A stretch of DNA of 64,000 bases from Methanobacterium sp. UBA44. GTDB taxonomy: Archaea; Methanobacteriota; Methanobacteria; Methanobacteriales; Methanobacteriaceae. The position numbers and the translations under genes were made by a program. The first letter of the stretch is position 1; every line of letters begins with the position of its first letter. Positions 45,338 to 54,435 of this stretch are shown here, piece after piece. The notes under the pieces were generated by a model. That model was not told where the DNA came from. It saw only the letters and a program-made list of their open reading frames with translations, and ran no database searches. The DNA is taken from contig DACV01000002.1 of NCBI GenBank assembly GCA_002494885.1, forward strand, positions 62,001 to 126,000, given 5' to 3'.

Positions 45338-45697
45338 ATGATACCTGCTCAATTTCATGTGGATATACTGGATGAACTTGGGCAAATTTTACCTAATTAC
45401 AGGCTTTTAGTTCCATCTTTCGTTATTGATGAACTGGAAGCAATAAAAAGAAGATCGAAGGGTAAGGCAAGAGTTGAAGCATCAATTGCTCTGAAAATAG
45501 CTAAATCTCCCAGGATTAACATAATAAATGTGGATTTGAAAAATAGAGAGAAAGTTGATGATGCTTTGCTTCGAATCTCTAATGTTCTATGTACCAATGA
45601 TCTTGGACTTAAAAGGAGAGCAAAAGAGAGGGGAATTGCAGTTATATATTTACGTCAGAAGAATTATCTGGCAGTTGATGGATATTTAGGTTTATAA
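45338..45697 (+). CDS. PIN-domain protein with displaced N-terminus
   Basis: The open frame of 119 codons encodes most of an Fcf1/Nob1-like PIN domain (VDILDELGQILPNYRLLVPSFVIDELEAI, LCTNDLGLKRRAKERGI). It lacks the first catalytic Asp. That part is found just upstream in another frame: from ATG 45294, MVSLNKEAVLDANF leads into a run of six T (45332-45337). One more T would fuse it to MIPAQFHVDI and rebuild a normal start overlapping eif2g. So this is either a true frameshift mutation, a sequencing error in the T-run, or slippage. The gene usually follows eif2g in archaea. Confidence 0.8.
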   Translation: MIPAQFHVDILDELGQILPNYRLLVPSFVIDELEAIKRRSKGKARVEASIALKIAKSPRINIINVDLKNREKVDDALLRISNVLCTNDLGLKRRAKERGIAVIYLRQKNYLAVDGYLGL

Positions 45698-45752
45698 ATA
45701 TAAATTAGACTCATTTAATAAAATTATAATTTGGAAGACTTGGAGGATTTAT

Positions 45753-46280
45753 ATGAATCTTTGGACGGATTTATCGCCAGGACCATCAGTTCCTGAAGTA
45801 GTGTATGCAGTAATTGAAATACCAAAGGGATCAAGAAACAAATACGAGTATGACAAGGATATGGAAGCATTTGCACTGGACAGAGTACTTTACTCACCAT
45901 TCCATTACCCTGCAGAATACGGAATAATTCCACAAACCCTTTATGATGATGGAGACCCAATGGATATCATCGTATTGATGGATCAGCCCACATTCCCGGG
46001 CTGCGTGATTGAAACAAGACCAATTGGAATAATGAGAATGATCGATGACGATGACAATGATGATAAAATACTGGGCGTACCCATTAATGATCCAAGATGC
46101 AATGATATAACTGATATTAATGATGTTTCCAAACATTTATTGGATGAAATTGCACACTTTTTCAAGGAATATAAATACCTTGAAGGAAAAGTTACAGAAG
46201 TACAGGGATGGGAAAACGCAGAAAAAGCATTTGAAGCATTAGAACATTCCATAAAATTATATGATGAAAGTAAAAAGTAA
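45753..46280 (+). CDS. ppa: Inorganic pyrophosphatase
   Basis: This 175-residue family I enzyme hydrolyses pyrophosphate. PKGSRNKYEYDKDMEAFALDR, the metal-binding signature DDGDPMDIIVL, and VPINDPRCNDI are standard. ATG 45753 follows GGAGGATTTAT. It lies between translation and transcription genes. Confidence 0.96.
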   Translation: MNLWTDLSPGPSVPEVVYAVIEIPKGSRNKYEYDKDMEAFALDRVLYSPFHYPAEYGIIPQTLYDDGDPMDIIVLMDQPTFPGCVIETRPIGIMRMIDDDDNDDKILGVPINDPRCNDITDINDVSKHLLDEIAHFFKEYKYLEGKVTEVQGWENAEKAFEALEHSIKLYDESKK

Positions 46281-46358
46281 TCAGGCATTAAATAGCCTTG
46301 AACTTTTAATTTAATAGTTCATAAACATAAAATAAAAAGGATAGACCGAAGTGGTTTA

Positions 46359-46913
46359 ATGTATTTAATATCTAAAATTGAAGATACCGTAAGAGTTCCG
46401 CCAACATTGTTCGAAGAACCATTGGAAGATGTTGCATTCCAACTTTTAAATGAAAATTACGTTGGAAAAATAGATAAAAAGCTCGGATTAATGGTTACAG
46501 TCAAAGAAGTTGAAGACATTGGTGTTGGTAAAGTTATAATGGGTGATGGTGCAGCATATCATAATGTAACATTCACAGCCCTATTTTACAGGCCAAAACT
46601 CCAGGAAATTGTAGAAGGAGAAGTCATTGAAATAACAGAATTTGGAGCATTCGTTCGAATAGGCCCAATGGATGGTCTTGTTCACGTATCACAGGTAACT
46701 GATGATTACATAAATTACGATGCTAAAAGAGGGGCCTTACTAGGTAAAGAATCAAAAAAGACCCTTGAAGAGGGAAATAAAGTCCGCGCAAGGGTTGTTG
46801 CCTTGAGCCTTAAAGGAAAATCCTCTAAAGAAACCAAAATTGGTCTTACCATGAGACAACCAGGTCTTGGAAGAGAAGAATGGATTGAAAAAGAGAAAAG
46901 GAAGAAGAAATAA
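46359..46913 (+). CDS. rpoE1: RNA polymerase subunit E' (Rpo7)
   Basis: This 184-residue stalk subunit has the N-terminal RNP-like domain (IEDTVRVPPTLFEEPLEDVA) and a C-terminal S1 domain (GEVIEITEFGAFVRIGPMDGLVHVSQV). Together with Rpo4 it forms the polymerase stalk that binds nascent RNA. Its stop overlaps the start of rpoE2 by one base. Confidence 0.96.
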   Translation: MYLISKIEDTVRVPPTLFEEPLEDVAFQLLNENYVGKIDKKLGLMVTVKEVEDIGVGKVIMGDGAAYHNVTFTALFYRPKLQEIVEGEVIEITEFGAFVRIGPMDGLVHVSQVTDDYINYDAKRGALLGKESKKTLEEGNKVRARVVALSLKGKSSKETKIGLTMRQPGLGREEWIEKEKRKKK

Positions 46914-47095
46914 TGGTTACAAAAGCATGTACAAAATGTAAAAGGATAATGGAATCAGAAAGATGCGCAATATGTGATATACCTTCTTCAAAAAACTGGA
47001 GTGGGTTTTTAATAATAATCGATCCAGAAAAATCAGGTATTGCCAGAGAGCTTAATATAGATCTTTCTGGAGAATACGCATTAAGGGTAAGGTAA
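46913..47095 (+). CDS. spt4: Transcription elongation factor Spt4 (RpoE'')
   Basis: This 60-residue protein has one zinc site (CTKCKRIMESERCAIC) and the strand NWSGFLIIIDPEKSGIARELNI that binds Spt5. It raises processivity of RNA polymerase. It is coupled to rpoE1. Confidence 0.95.
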   Translation: MVTKACTKCKRIMESERCAICDIPSSKNWSGFLIIIDPEKSGIARELNIDLSGEYALRVR

Positions 47096-47113
47096 AAATT
47101 TTCAGGTTATAAA

Positions 47114-47614
47114 GTGTTAATATTAAAAAAAGAAGGAAGAATGTACTTTAAAAAGCCTTTAGGTAAACTTTACTCTTCTTTGAATGATATAGATAGAAAA
47201 ATACTTCAAAATCATTTTATAATCTCCATTGGCGATGCCACAACCAGAACTCTTTTGGATGCCAGCATAATTCCAGATATTGGAATTATAGACAATAAAA
47301 TTGAGAGAAAAGCATCAAAACATACTATTGAATATAATGCAATCATATTAACTGCAGATAATCCTCCAGGAACCATTACAGATGAAATATGGGATACAAT
47401 TGATGAAGCATTTAAGATTGCCACAAAATCAAATGTCTTAATCACTGTAAATGGTGAAGAAGATCTGACAGTGATCCCCGCGGCTTTAATGTCTAAAGAA
47501 AATGTCATAATATTATATGGACAACCTGGAGAGGGAATTGTAGTTGTTGAAGCTGATAAAATTAAAAATAAGACAGAAGAAATAATGAATTTATTCAGGT
47601 TGAGAAAGCCTTAA
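47114..47614 (+). CDS. GTP-dependent dephospho-CoA kinase (DUF359 family)
   Basis: This 166-residue protein catalyses the last step of archaeal CoA synthesis by family assignment. DUF359 motifs: GKLYSSL, FIISIGDATTRTLLDASIIPDIGIIDNKIERK and NPPGTITDEIWD, then VNGEEDLTVIPA and YGQPGEGIVVV. The start is GTG at 47114. It lies between spt4 and rps24e as in many methanogens. The end of the gene contains a 9-bp palindrome around the stop codon. Confidence 0.88.
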   Translation: MLILKKEGRMYFKKPLGKLYSSLNDIDRKILQNHFIISIGDATTRTLLDASIIPDIGIIDNKIERKASKHTIEYNAIILTADNPPGTITDEIWDTIDEAFKIATKSNVLITVNGEEDLTVIPAALMSKENVIILYGQPGEGIVVVEADKIKNKTEEIMNLFRLRKP

Positions 47615-47654
47615 GGTTTTCGATGCCCCAAATTCAAAGAATGGAGGTCAAATA

Positions 47655-47966
47655 ATGGACATAGAAATTAAAGATAAAACTGAAAATCCGCTTTTAAACA
47701 GAACAGAAATACACTTTGGCTGCATGTATCAGGGAGAATCTACTCCTAATGTTATGGATATTAAAAATAAGCTTGTTGCATTGCTTGATGCAGATAAAAA
47801 GCTTCTCGTAGTTGATAAAGTTTTACCTAAATTTGGTGAAGGTAAAGCTGACGGATATGCAAAGATATATGATTCAGAAGAAAATTTAAACAAAATCGAA
47901 GCTAAACATGTATTGGCTAAAAACCAGGAACCTCAAGAAGGCGAAGAACCTAAGGAGGAAGAATAA
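47655..47966 (+). CDS. rps24e: Ribosomal protein S24e
   Basis: This 103-residue protein has DIEIKDKTENPLLNRTEIHF and VVDKVLPKFGEGKADGYAKIYDS, typical for S24e, and an acidic tail. GGAGGTC precedes ATG 47655. Its stop overlaps the S27ae start by one base (TAATG). Confidence 0.95.
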   Translation: MDIEIKDKTENPLLNRTEIHFGCMYQGESTPNVMDIKNKLVALLDADKKLLVVDKVLPKFGEGKADGYAKIYDSEENLNKIEAKHVLAKNQEPQEGEEPKEEE

Positions 47967-48121
47967 TGAAAAAATGTGACCTTTACGAAGTTAAAGATAA
48001 CAAACTCGTTAGAAAAAATCCAGAATGTGTTAGATGTTCACATGGTGTTTTCATGGCGGATCATGGAGACAGATACGCCTGTGGAAAATGCGGATACACA
48101 GAATGGAAAACTAAAGAATAA
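47966..48121 (+). CDS. rps27ae: Ribosomal protein S27ae
   Basis: This 51-residue zinc protein has CVRCSHGVFMADHGDRYACGKCGYTE with four Cys ligands. GGAGGAAG before ATG 47966 is a strong site. It ends the ribosomal/transcription block. Confidence 0.95.
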   Translation: MKKCDLYEVKDNKLVRKNPECVRCSHGVFMADHGDRYACGKCGYTEWKTKE

Positions 48122-48178
48122 TTTTTTTACACTCAAAAATCTTTGAGGATTTTTATTAATTAAATAAGGTGGAAAACC

Positions 48179-49591
48179 TTGAATTTAAGATCTGGACGGC
48201 TTAAAGGTAAAATGAGCAGTGAAGCTGCCTCTTTTACTTCTTCTTTAGAATTTGATAAACGTATTTTTGATGCTGACATTGAACTGAACATTGCCCACAC
48301 AACCATGCTAAAGGAAAAAGAAATAATTCCTGAAGAAAATGCAGAAAAAATATTAGATGCATTAAAAGAGCTAAAAGAGGAAGGAATTGAAGCACTTAAC
48401 CTTGATCCTTCAGTGGAAGATATCCACATGGCAGTTGAAAACTATGTTACTTCCAAAATTGGAGAAATTGCAGGATTCATGCATACTGGAAAGTCAAGGA
48501 ATGACCAGGTTGCAACGGATCTTAGACTTGTTTTAAAAAAAGAGCTTAAAACGATAGGCCCCTTAATACTTGATTTTATTGATAAAATGCTTAAAATGGC
48601 TGATGAGCATAAAGAAACCATAATTGTTGGATATACTCATCTCCAACATGCTCAACCCACTACATTTGCTCATCACCTGCTTGCATATACAAATTCTCTT
48701 AAACGAGACTATCAGCGCTTAATGGATGCATATAAAAGAGTTGATATGAACCCTCTGGGCTCAGCAGCCATGACCACCACAAGTTTTCCAATAGATCGCG
48801 AAATGACAACAGATCTTCTTGGATTTGATAGTGTTATGGAAAATTCCATAGATGCTGTAAGTTCAAGGGACTTTGCTGCTGAATCCGTGTTTGCCCTTTC
48901 AATGCTTGCATCTAATTTAAGTAAAATCTGTGAAGAGCTCGTAATATGGAGCACATTTGAATTTGGAGTGATAAATATTGCCTATGAATATTCATCCACT
49001 TCATCGATAATGCCTCAAAAAAAGAACCCGGATGTTGCAGAAATCGTAAGAGCAAAAAGCGCGATTCTTATAGGGGAATTAATGACAATATTAACCATTT
49101 TAAAGGCAATACCTTACAGTTATAACCGTGATTTACAGGAAATAACTCCTCACCTCTGGAATTCTGTAGATAACGCCAAATCAATGCTCATTATTATGCA
49201 AGGTATGCTATCAACAATTGAGGTTAATAAAGAACGTGCAGCAGAACTTGCAAAGTCCAATTTTGCCACTGCAACTGAGTTAGCAGATATACTGGTTCGT
49301 GAAAAAAACATGCCTTTTAGAACGGCCCATCAAATAGTGGGAAGAATGGTAACGGAAGCTTTAGATAAACAGGTATCTATTGAAGATATTGATTCAAAGT
49401 TTTTAGATAATGTAGCAGTTGAGCTGTTTGATAAACCACTTGAACTTGATGATGCAATGATAAAAAAAGCTTTGGATCCATTGGAAAATATTAAGGCAAG
49501 AACAGTAATCGGAGGATCTTCTCCAGAATCTACTCAAGATGCTATTTTAAAATTAAAACAATTTATAGCAAATGAATCCACTAAAAAATGA
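48179..49591 (+). CDS. argH: Argininosuccinate lyase
   Basis: This 470-residue enzyme releases arginine and fumarate. Fumarase-superfamily signature SSIMPQKKNPDVAEIVRAK with the catalytic Ser, MHTGKSRNDQVATDLRL and YTHLQHAQPTT are present. The start is TTG at 48179 (MNLRSGRLKGKMS), with AAGGTGG upstream. A small hairpin (AAAAATC / GATTTTT) lies in the leader at about 48134-48154. Confidence 0.95.
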   Translation: MNLRSGRLKGKMSSEAASFTSSLEFDKRIFDADIELNIAHTTMLKEKEIIPEENAEKILDALKELKEEGIEALNLDPSVEDIHMAVENYVTSKIGEIAGFMHTGKSRNDQVATDLRLVLKKELKTIGPLILDFIDKMLKMADEHKETIIVGYTHLQHAQPTTFAHHLLAYTNSLKRDYQRLMDAYKRVDMNPLGSAAMTTTSFPIDREMTTDLLGFDSVMENSIDAVSSRDFAAESVFALSMLASNLSKICEELVIWSTFEFGVINIAYEYSSTSSIMPQKKNPDVAEIVRAKSAILIGELMTILTILKAIPYSYNRDLQEITPHLWNSVDNAKSMLIIMQGMLSTIEVNKERAAELAKSNFATATELADILVREKNMPFRTAHQIVGRMVTEALDKQVSIEDIDSKFLDNVAVELFDKPLELDDAMIKKALDPLENIKARTVIGGSSPESTQDAILKLKQFIANESTKK

Positions 49592-49672
49592 TATTTATCT
49601 TTAATTTTAGTAATTAAAAATCAGCCAAAAAATTTAATAAATACATCCCGGGGGATGCGTTTAAAAAGAGAA

Positions 49673-50128
49673 TTATTTAATTTTTATGCTGAAACTTTCT
49701 TCTTTTTCCTGTTTAGGTACTTCAACAGTTAAAACGCCATTTTCAAAAGTAGCTTCAGCCTCTTCAGCCATTACTTTTTTAGGGAACCTTACAGTTCTCC
49801 TTAAAACACCTTTTTTCCTGTCATGAAGAGTTATATGGCTTCCTTTTTGCACTTCATATTCAAAGTCAAAGTCAGCTTTAACCTTTAACTTGTTTTCTGT
49901 AACTCTTAAGTCAATGTCTTCTTTTTTAATCCCAGGTAAATCAACATGGATGATAACGTCTTCATCTGTTTCAATTATGTCTTTTCCTGGAACAAAGGTG
50001 TAATCAACAACTGATTTTTCCAGATCCTGTTTTATGGTGTCAATTGTTCTTGAAGTGTCTTCAAGCATTCTCTCAATTAAACCTTTCCTATCTAAAATAG
50101 TCTTTTTATATCTTCTTTTATTTTTCAT
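49673..50128 (-). CDS. Hsp20/alpha-crystallin small heat-shock protein
   Basis: This 151-residue chaperone has a basic N-terminus and the alpha-crystallin domain: IIHVDLPGIKKEDIDLRVTENKLKV and FENGVLTVEVPKQE, with the PGI and GVL motifs. The C-terminal FSIKIK is an I-x-I-type assembly motif. ATG 50128 has GAGG nine bases upstream; a TTG at 50155 is less likely. Confidence 0.92.
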   Translation of the reverse strand: MKNKRRYKKTILDRKGLIERMLEDTSRTIDTIKQDLEKSVVDYTFVPGKDIIETDEDVIIHVDLPGIKKEDIDLRVTENKLKVKADFDFEYEVQKGSHITLHDRKKGVLRRTVRFPKKVMAEEAEATFENGVLTVEVPKQEKEESFSIKIK

Positions 50129-50356
50129 TTTTTTCAGCCTCGTTTTTTGAGTCAACTAATATTATACAAGTAAAATATATAAATAATTTCTGGTAGAAGA
50201 GGCATTTTATAAAAATAGGTTCATATTATTAAAAATTTGCGAATGTTTATAGGCGGAAATTTGTTTATTTTTAAATTCAGGATAAAAACAGTATTAGCAT
50301 GCTATTAAAAATAATTGATAATATTTATATATGAAGTAATATCAAATATATAAGTC

Positions 50357-50497
50357 ATGAGAAGCAGTTCAACACCTCAATTAATTGGAATTATTGCAAT
50401 ACTCGTTGGTATACTCATAATTATATATCCACAGCTTGTGGGATATCTGGTTGGAATTTTCCTCATAGCATATGGGATACTGGAAATCATCAAATAG
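50357..50497 (+). CDS. DUF3096-like 46-residue membrane protein
   Basis: From ATG 50357 to TAG 50497 the product has two hydrophobic stretches, LIGIIAILVGILIIIYPQLV and YLVGIFLIAYGILEII, separated by a Pro/Gly turn. The pattern GILIIIYPQLV is that of small DUF3096 proteins. A TATA-like TTTATATATG lies about 30 bases upstream, so the mRNA has almost no leader. The function is unknown. Confidence 0.65.
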   Translation: MRSSSTPQLIGIIAILVGILIIIYPQLVGYLVGIFLIAYGILEIIK

Positions 50498-50625
50498 TTC
50501 AGTAACTTCGCATTTCCTCAATTAATTTTTCTTTCTATTTTTTAGATAATCAGAGTACTGGAAATCATAATGAAAGATTTCAAAGAGTATACAAATAATT
50601 AATTATTTCTAATTTCAATAAGCTT

Positions 50626-51645
50626 TTATAGGGATTTCATTATCATTTCAAGGGCTTCTCCAGGTTCTAATACGCCTGCACGAGTTTCTCTAAGTACCCT
50701 CTGGATTGAATATTTGCGCATATAGGGATATTTTTTATGCACCTCGTTAATCAGCGGACAACCATATCCTCCTTTCTTTAAAACACCATATCTGGAAGCC
50801 AAGCTTTTAGCTTCTCCCTTTGTAGCAGAAAACATGGCAGGTAGGTTTATTTTCACAATACTCTCCTCAAAAACAATGGATTGAGAACCGGTCGATAGAA
50901 GATCACCATAAATTAAAAATGGAATATTTTTTTCCTTTGTATAATCTAAAACCGCTCTTTTTATGACTTTAGAACATCTTCCGCACGGATGAAATTTACC
51001 TTCAAGGGAATCCCTTATTATTTCATCCATATCCACTTCAATGTACTCATGTTTTACATGAAGCTTCTGGGAAAGGTTTTCCACGTTATTTTGAAAATAT
51101 TTGGGGAGAATTATACTTCCAGGGTTAACTGTCACTGCAACCGGATTAAATCCCATCATTTTAGCTACTATCAACGAAAAACTACTATCTACTCCTCCTG
51201 AAAGTGCAACAACTGCTTGTGGTGATTCAGATTCTTCAACATCTTCTTTTAAATCAAAATCAGTAATATTATGAAGTCTATTTTTTAGGAGTTTGCATAA
51301 ATTATGCAGAGGTTTAAAACCTCTAAATTTAGGGAGATTTAATATTTCTTTTAGTTTATCCCGGGTTAATTTTATTTTGTATTCCCTGAGCAGAAGATCA
51401 GGGTAGGCTTCTACGTGAATTGAGTTTAAATTTAGCTCTTCTTTTAACCTTCCAACTACCCATCCTCCTTTTCCAATTACTATTGATTTTTCAGGCCTAT
51501 CTGCTGTTATAATGAGTAATGTTCGAGTATCTCCATGGAATATAATGTCTTTAATGTTGGGTTTAACCTTCTCGTGTCCGATTTCATTTCTTATTCGGCA
51601 TATTTCATTGATTAAATCCTTTTTTGTTAGTTTCAAATTGTTCAC
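50626..51645 (-). CDS. KH-domain/PP-loop ATPase, probable RNA-modifying enzyme
   Basis: This 339-residue protein joins two parts. Residues about 40-85 resemble a KH RNA-binding fold with the loop VIGKGGWVVGRLKEEL. From about residue 145 there is a PP-loop ATPase: ALSGGVDSSFSLIVAKMMG, GDLLSTGSQS, and two Cys regions (FHPCGRCSKVIK and GYGCPLINEV) like those of tRNA thiolases (TtcA/TtuA type). tRNA 2-thiolation or a similar adenylating modification is likely but the target base is unknown. ATG 51645 follows TTACTGGTGAAC. Confidence 0.8.
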   Translation of the reverse strand: MNNLKLTKKDLINEICRIRNEIGHEKVKPNIKDIIFHGDTRTLLIITADRPEKSIVIGKGGWVVGRLKEELNLNSIHVEAYPDLLLREYKIKLTRDKLKEILNLPKFRGFKPLHNLCKLLKNRLHNITDFDLKEDVEESESPQAVVALSGGVDSSFSLIVAKMMGFNPVAVTVNPGSIILPKYFQNNVENLSQKLHVKHEYIEVDMDEIIRDSLEGKFHPCGRCSKVIKRAVLDYTKEKNIPFLIYGDLLSTGSQSIVFEESIVKINLPAMFSATKGEAKSLASRYGVLKKGGYGCPLINEVHKKYPYMRKYSIQRVLRETRAGVLEPGEALEMIMKSL

Positions 51646-51730
51646 CAGTAAAATAATTTAATTAAATTATCTAATTCTCTATTAAAAGTAATTATTCCAT
51701 GAAATCAGAGAAGTTTGCATTATCCCTAAT

Positions 51731-52192
51731 TTATCTCCTGTAGTGCCCCATTAGTTGCCCTTCGTCAAGAACTTTTTCATCTAATGCTCTTAAAAACTCT
51801 GCTGGTTTGAAACCAGGGTTTAAATTTAAGGTGGTATCAAGTGCATAAATTTTGAAGATAAATCGGTGCTCAGTACCTCCTGGATTACATGGTCCTCCAT
51901 ATCCTGGAAATCCAAAGTCATTTATTCCTTGAATTGCTCCCTTTTCCAGTTTTATCTCCTTTTTTAAACCAGCTGGTAGTTCCATAGTATCTGGAGTAAT
52001 ATTTGCAATCATCCAGTGTGTAAATACTCCACCAGGAGCATCTGGATCCTCGCATAATATTGCAAAGCTTATTGTGTGCTCTGGAAGCGTATCCCAGCGA
52101 AGAGGGGGCGATATATTTTCATTATCACAGGTGTATCTTGCTGGTATTAAACCGCCTTCCTCAAAAACATCACTTTCCAGTTTTATCACCAT
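51731..52192 (-). CDS. YbhB/YbcL-family (PEBP-like) protein
   Basis: This 153-residue protein has the phosphatidylethanolamine-binding-protein fold with the signature ILCEDPDAPGGVFTHWMIANI and the second motif GYGGPCNPGGTEHRFIFKIYAL. Members bind anionic ligands or inhibit other proteins; no enzymatic activity can be stated. It starts at 52192 after GGAGG. Confidence 0.92.
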   Translation of the reverse strand: MVIKLESDVFEEGGLIPARYTCDNENISPPLRWDTLPEHTISFAILCEDPDAPGGVFTHWMIANITPDTMELPAGLKKEIKLEKGAIQGINDFGFPGYGGPCNPGGTEHRFIFKIYALDTTLNLNPGFKPAEFLRALDEKVLDEGQLMGHYRR

Positions 52193-52637
52193 TTTTAATT
52201 CCTCCTTCTTAAAAATTTATGAATTTTATTCAGTTTACTATTAAATATTGCACGGTTATTACTTAATATTTTATGTGTTTTGTGTATTATCTAAACGTGT
52301 TATTACTTAATATCTTGTCCAAAAAATTGGAATAAAGTCTTTAAAGCAATAATAACACATATTATTCTTAAATTATTACTAAAAAAACATTTTGTCGTCT
52401 TCATTTTCAAGAAAAAACCTTAAATTTGAAGTTTATTTCAAGGTTAAAATTACCCCAGTTTCTATAATTTGAATCTATTATTTTTTTAGAATTCATATGA
52501 AAAATGAAAAGTGACTCAAGACACATCTTTGATAATGGATTTAGATAAAGTCACATTTTTGATAAGGAATATAAAAAACCAATAAAATCGACAAATTTAA
52601 ATACTATGGATTACTAATAAAAGATTGAGGTGAAAAA
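52193..52637 (+). promoter_or_regulatory. Intergenic region with promoter of second histone
   Basis: Most of this stretch shows no gene. TTTAAATA at about 52596-52603, after BRE-like CGACAAA, is the promoter of the histone gene; initiation near 52628 would leave a leader of only about ten bases with GAGGTG. Two similar bits, GTTATTACTTAATAT, occur at about 52255 and 52300. Confidence 0.5.
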
Positions 52638-52853
<216 letters not shown>

Positions 52854-53321
52854 GTTTTTCTTTTCTTCTTTTATTTTTTTATTTTATTGAAAAGTATTAC
52901 TTGAAATTGGATACTATTCTCGAAATTTGTTAATGATTCATAATGATTAAAGTAACTGAATTTACTTCATCATTTACAAATAGTTTATTTAAATCCTTAA
53001 ATTTTATACTCCTTTTAAATCAAGATACTTTTGAATACTTCTTTTGACCCGTTTTATCTTCCAGTTTAAATATTTATTTTATATAATTTATGTATTGGTT
53101 AATGAAAAACATATACATTTAAATAAGAGTATTTACAATATTCATTTTTAGGTATAATTTATTTGGAAAAATGAATTTTATAGGGCAACTTTAGGATTTA
53201 TGATAGTTATTATTAATATCAAAGAGTAGAACATCATTAATAAGAAAATTAGAGCCATTTAAAATAACAAAAAAATACCAAAGCTTATACTATACAGTAA
53301 TAAATTAGGATATGAAGAAAG
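52854..53321 (+). promoter_or_regulatory. AT-rich intergenic region upstream of cas6
   Basis: No gene is visible. CTTATACTA at about 53284-53292, behind CCAAAG, may be the TATA box of cas6, giving an almost leaderless mRNA. The rest contains poly-A/T tracts only. Confidence 0.4.
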
Positions 53322-54053
<732 letters not shown>

Positions 54054-54073
54054 ATAGAAAATAGGAGGTTAAA

Positions 54074-54148
54074 ATGGAAGAAATAACATTTTATTCTACA
54101 AACAATGATTTGACGGTAATGGCGCAAAAAATGGATTTTGGCGATTAA
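54074..54148 (+). CDS. Possible 24-residue mini-ORF after cas6
   Basis: ATG 54074 follows a very good site, AGGAGG, only 20 bases after the cas6 stop, and the frame closes after 24 codons (start MEEITFYSTNND). An inverted pair GGCGAT / ATCGCC brackets the end (54140-54173), perhaps a terminator. It may be the leftover of a longer gene. In some type I-B loci this position holds a small RNA/mini-ORF toxin, but neither tandem rare Arg codons nor a promoter match is visible here. Confidence 0.35.
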   Translation: MEEITFYSTNNDLTVMAQKMDFGD

Positions 54149-54194
54149 AATAGAATTATAGTTATTTATCGCCGAAATAAACTTTTAATATTAT

Positions 54195-54294
<100 letters not shown>

Positions 54295-54315
54295 ATAGAT
54301 AATATGATCGAAGAA

Positions 54316-54332
54316 CTATATAATTTTTAGTT
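54316..54332 (-). promoter_or_regulatory. Promoter of the crRNA-like RNA
   Basis: On the minus strand AACTAAAAA (BRE-like) is followed by TTATATAG. Start about 25 bases on falls near 54294, some 12 bases before the first pseudo-repeat. The unit therefore has its own promoter, independent of cas6. Confidence 0.6.
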
Positions 54333-54356
54333 ATCAAAATGTTCTTTATTAAACCC

Positions 54357-54372
54357 AATAGAAGGAGATAAA
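54357..54372 (+). promoter_or_regulatory. Seed target of the crRNA-like RNA
   Basis: AATAGAAGGAGATAAA is identical to the first 16 bases of the spacer encoded at 54252-54237 on the minus strand. Bases before it are CCC, unlike the repeat, so it would be read as foreign target and not as array. A full-length protospacer would extend over the BRE/TATA box to about 54389. Confidence 0.75.
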
Positions 54373-54381
54373 GAAACAAAA

Positions 54382-54389
54382 TTTATATA
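54382..54389 (+). promoter_or_regulatory. TATA box of the cas8b1-cas7-cas5-cas3 operon
   Basis: TTTATATA with an A-rich BRE (GAAACAAAA) in front. Start near 54412 gives a leader of about 25 bases containing GGAGATC before ATG 54436. The seed target lies ten bases upstream, so bound Cascade would cover this box. Confidence 0.7.
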
Positions 54390-54435
54390 ATAAAATAACC
54401 AATTATATAATTAATTAGATAATGGAGATCAAAAA

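Noticed and set aside
54074..54148. Calling the mini-ORF a creT toxin
   Set aside because: The spacer matches the cas8b1 promoter, not a promoter before this ORF, and no tandem rare Arg codons are present, so a CreR-like role of the RNA is better supported.
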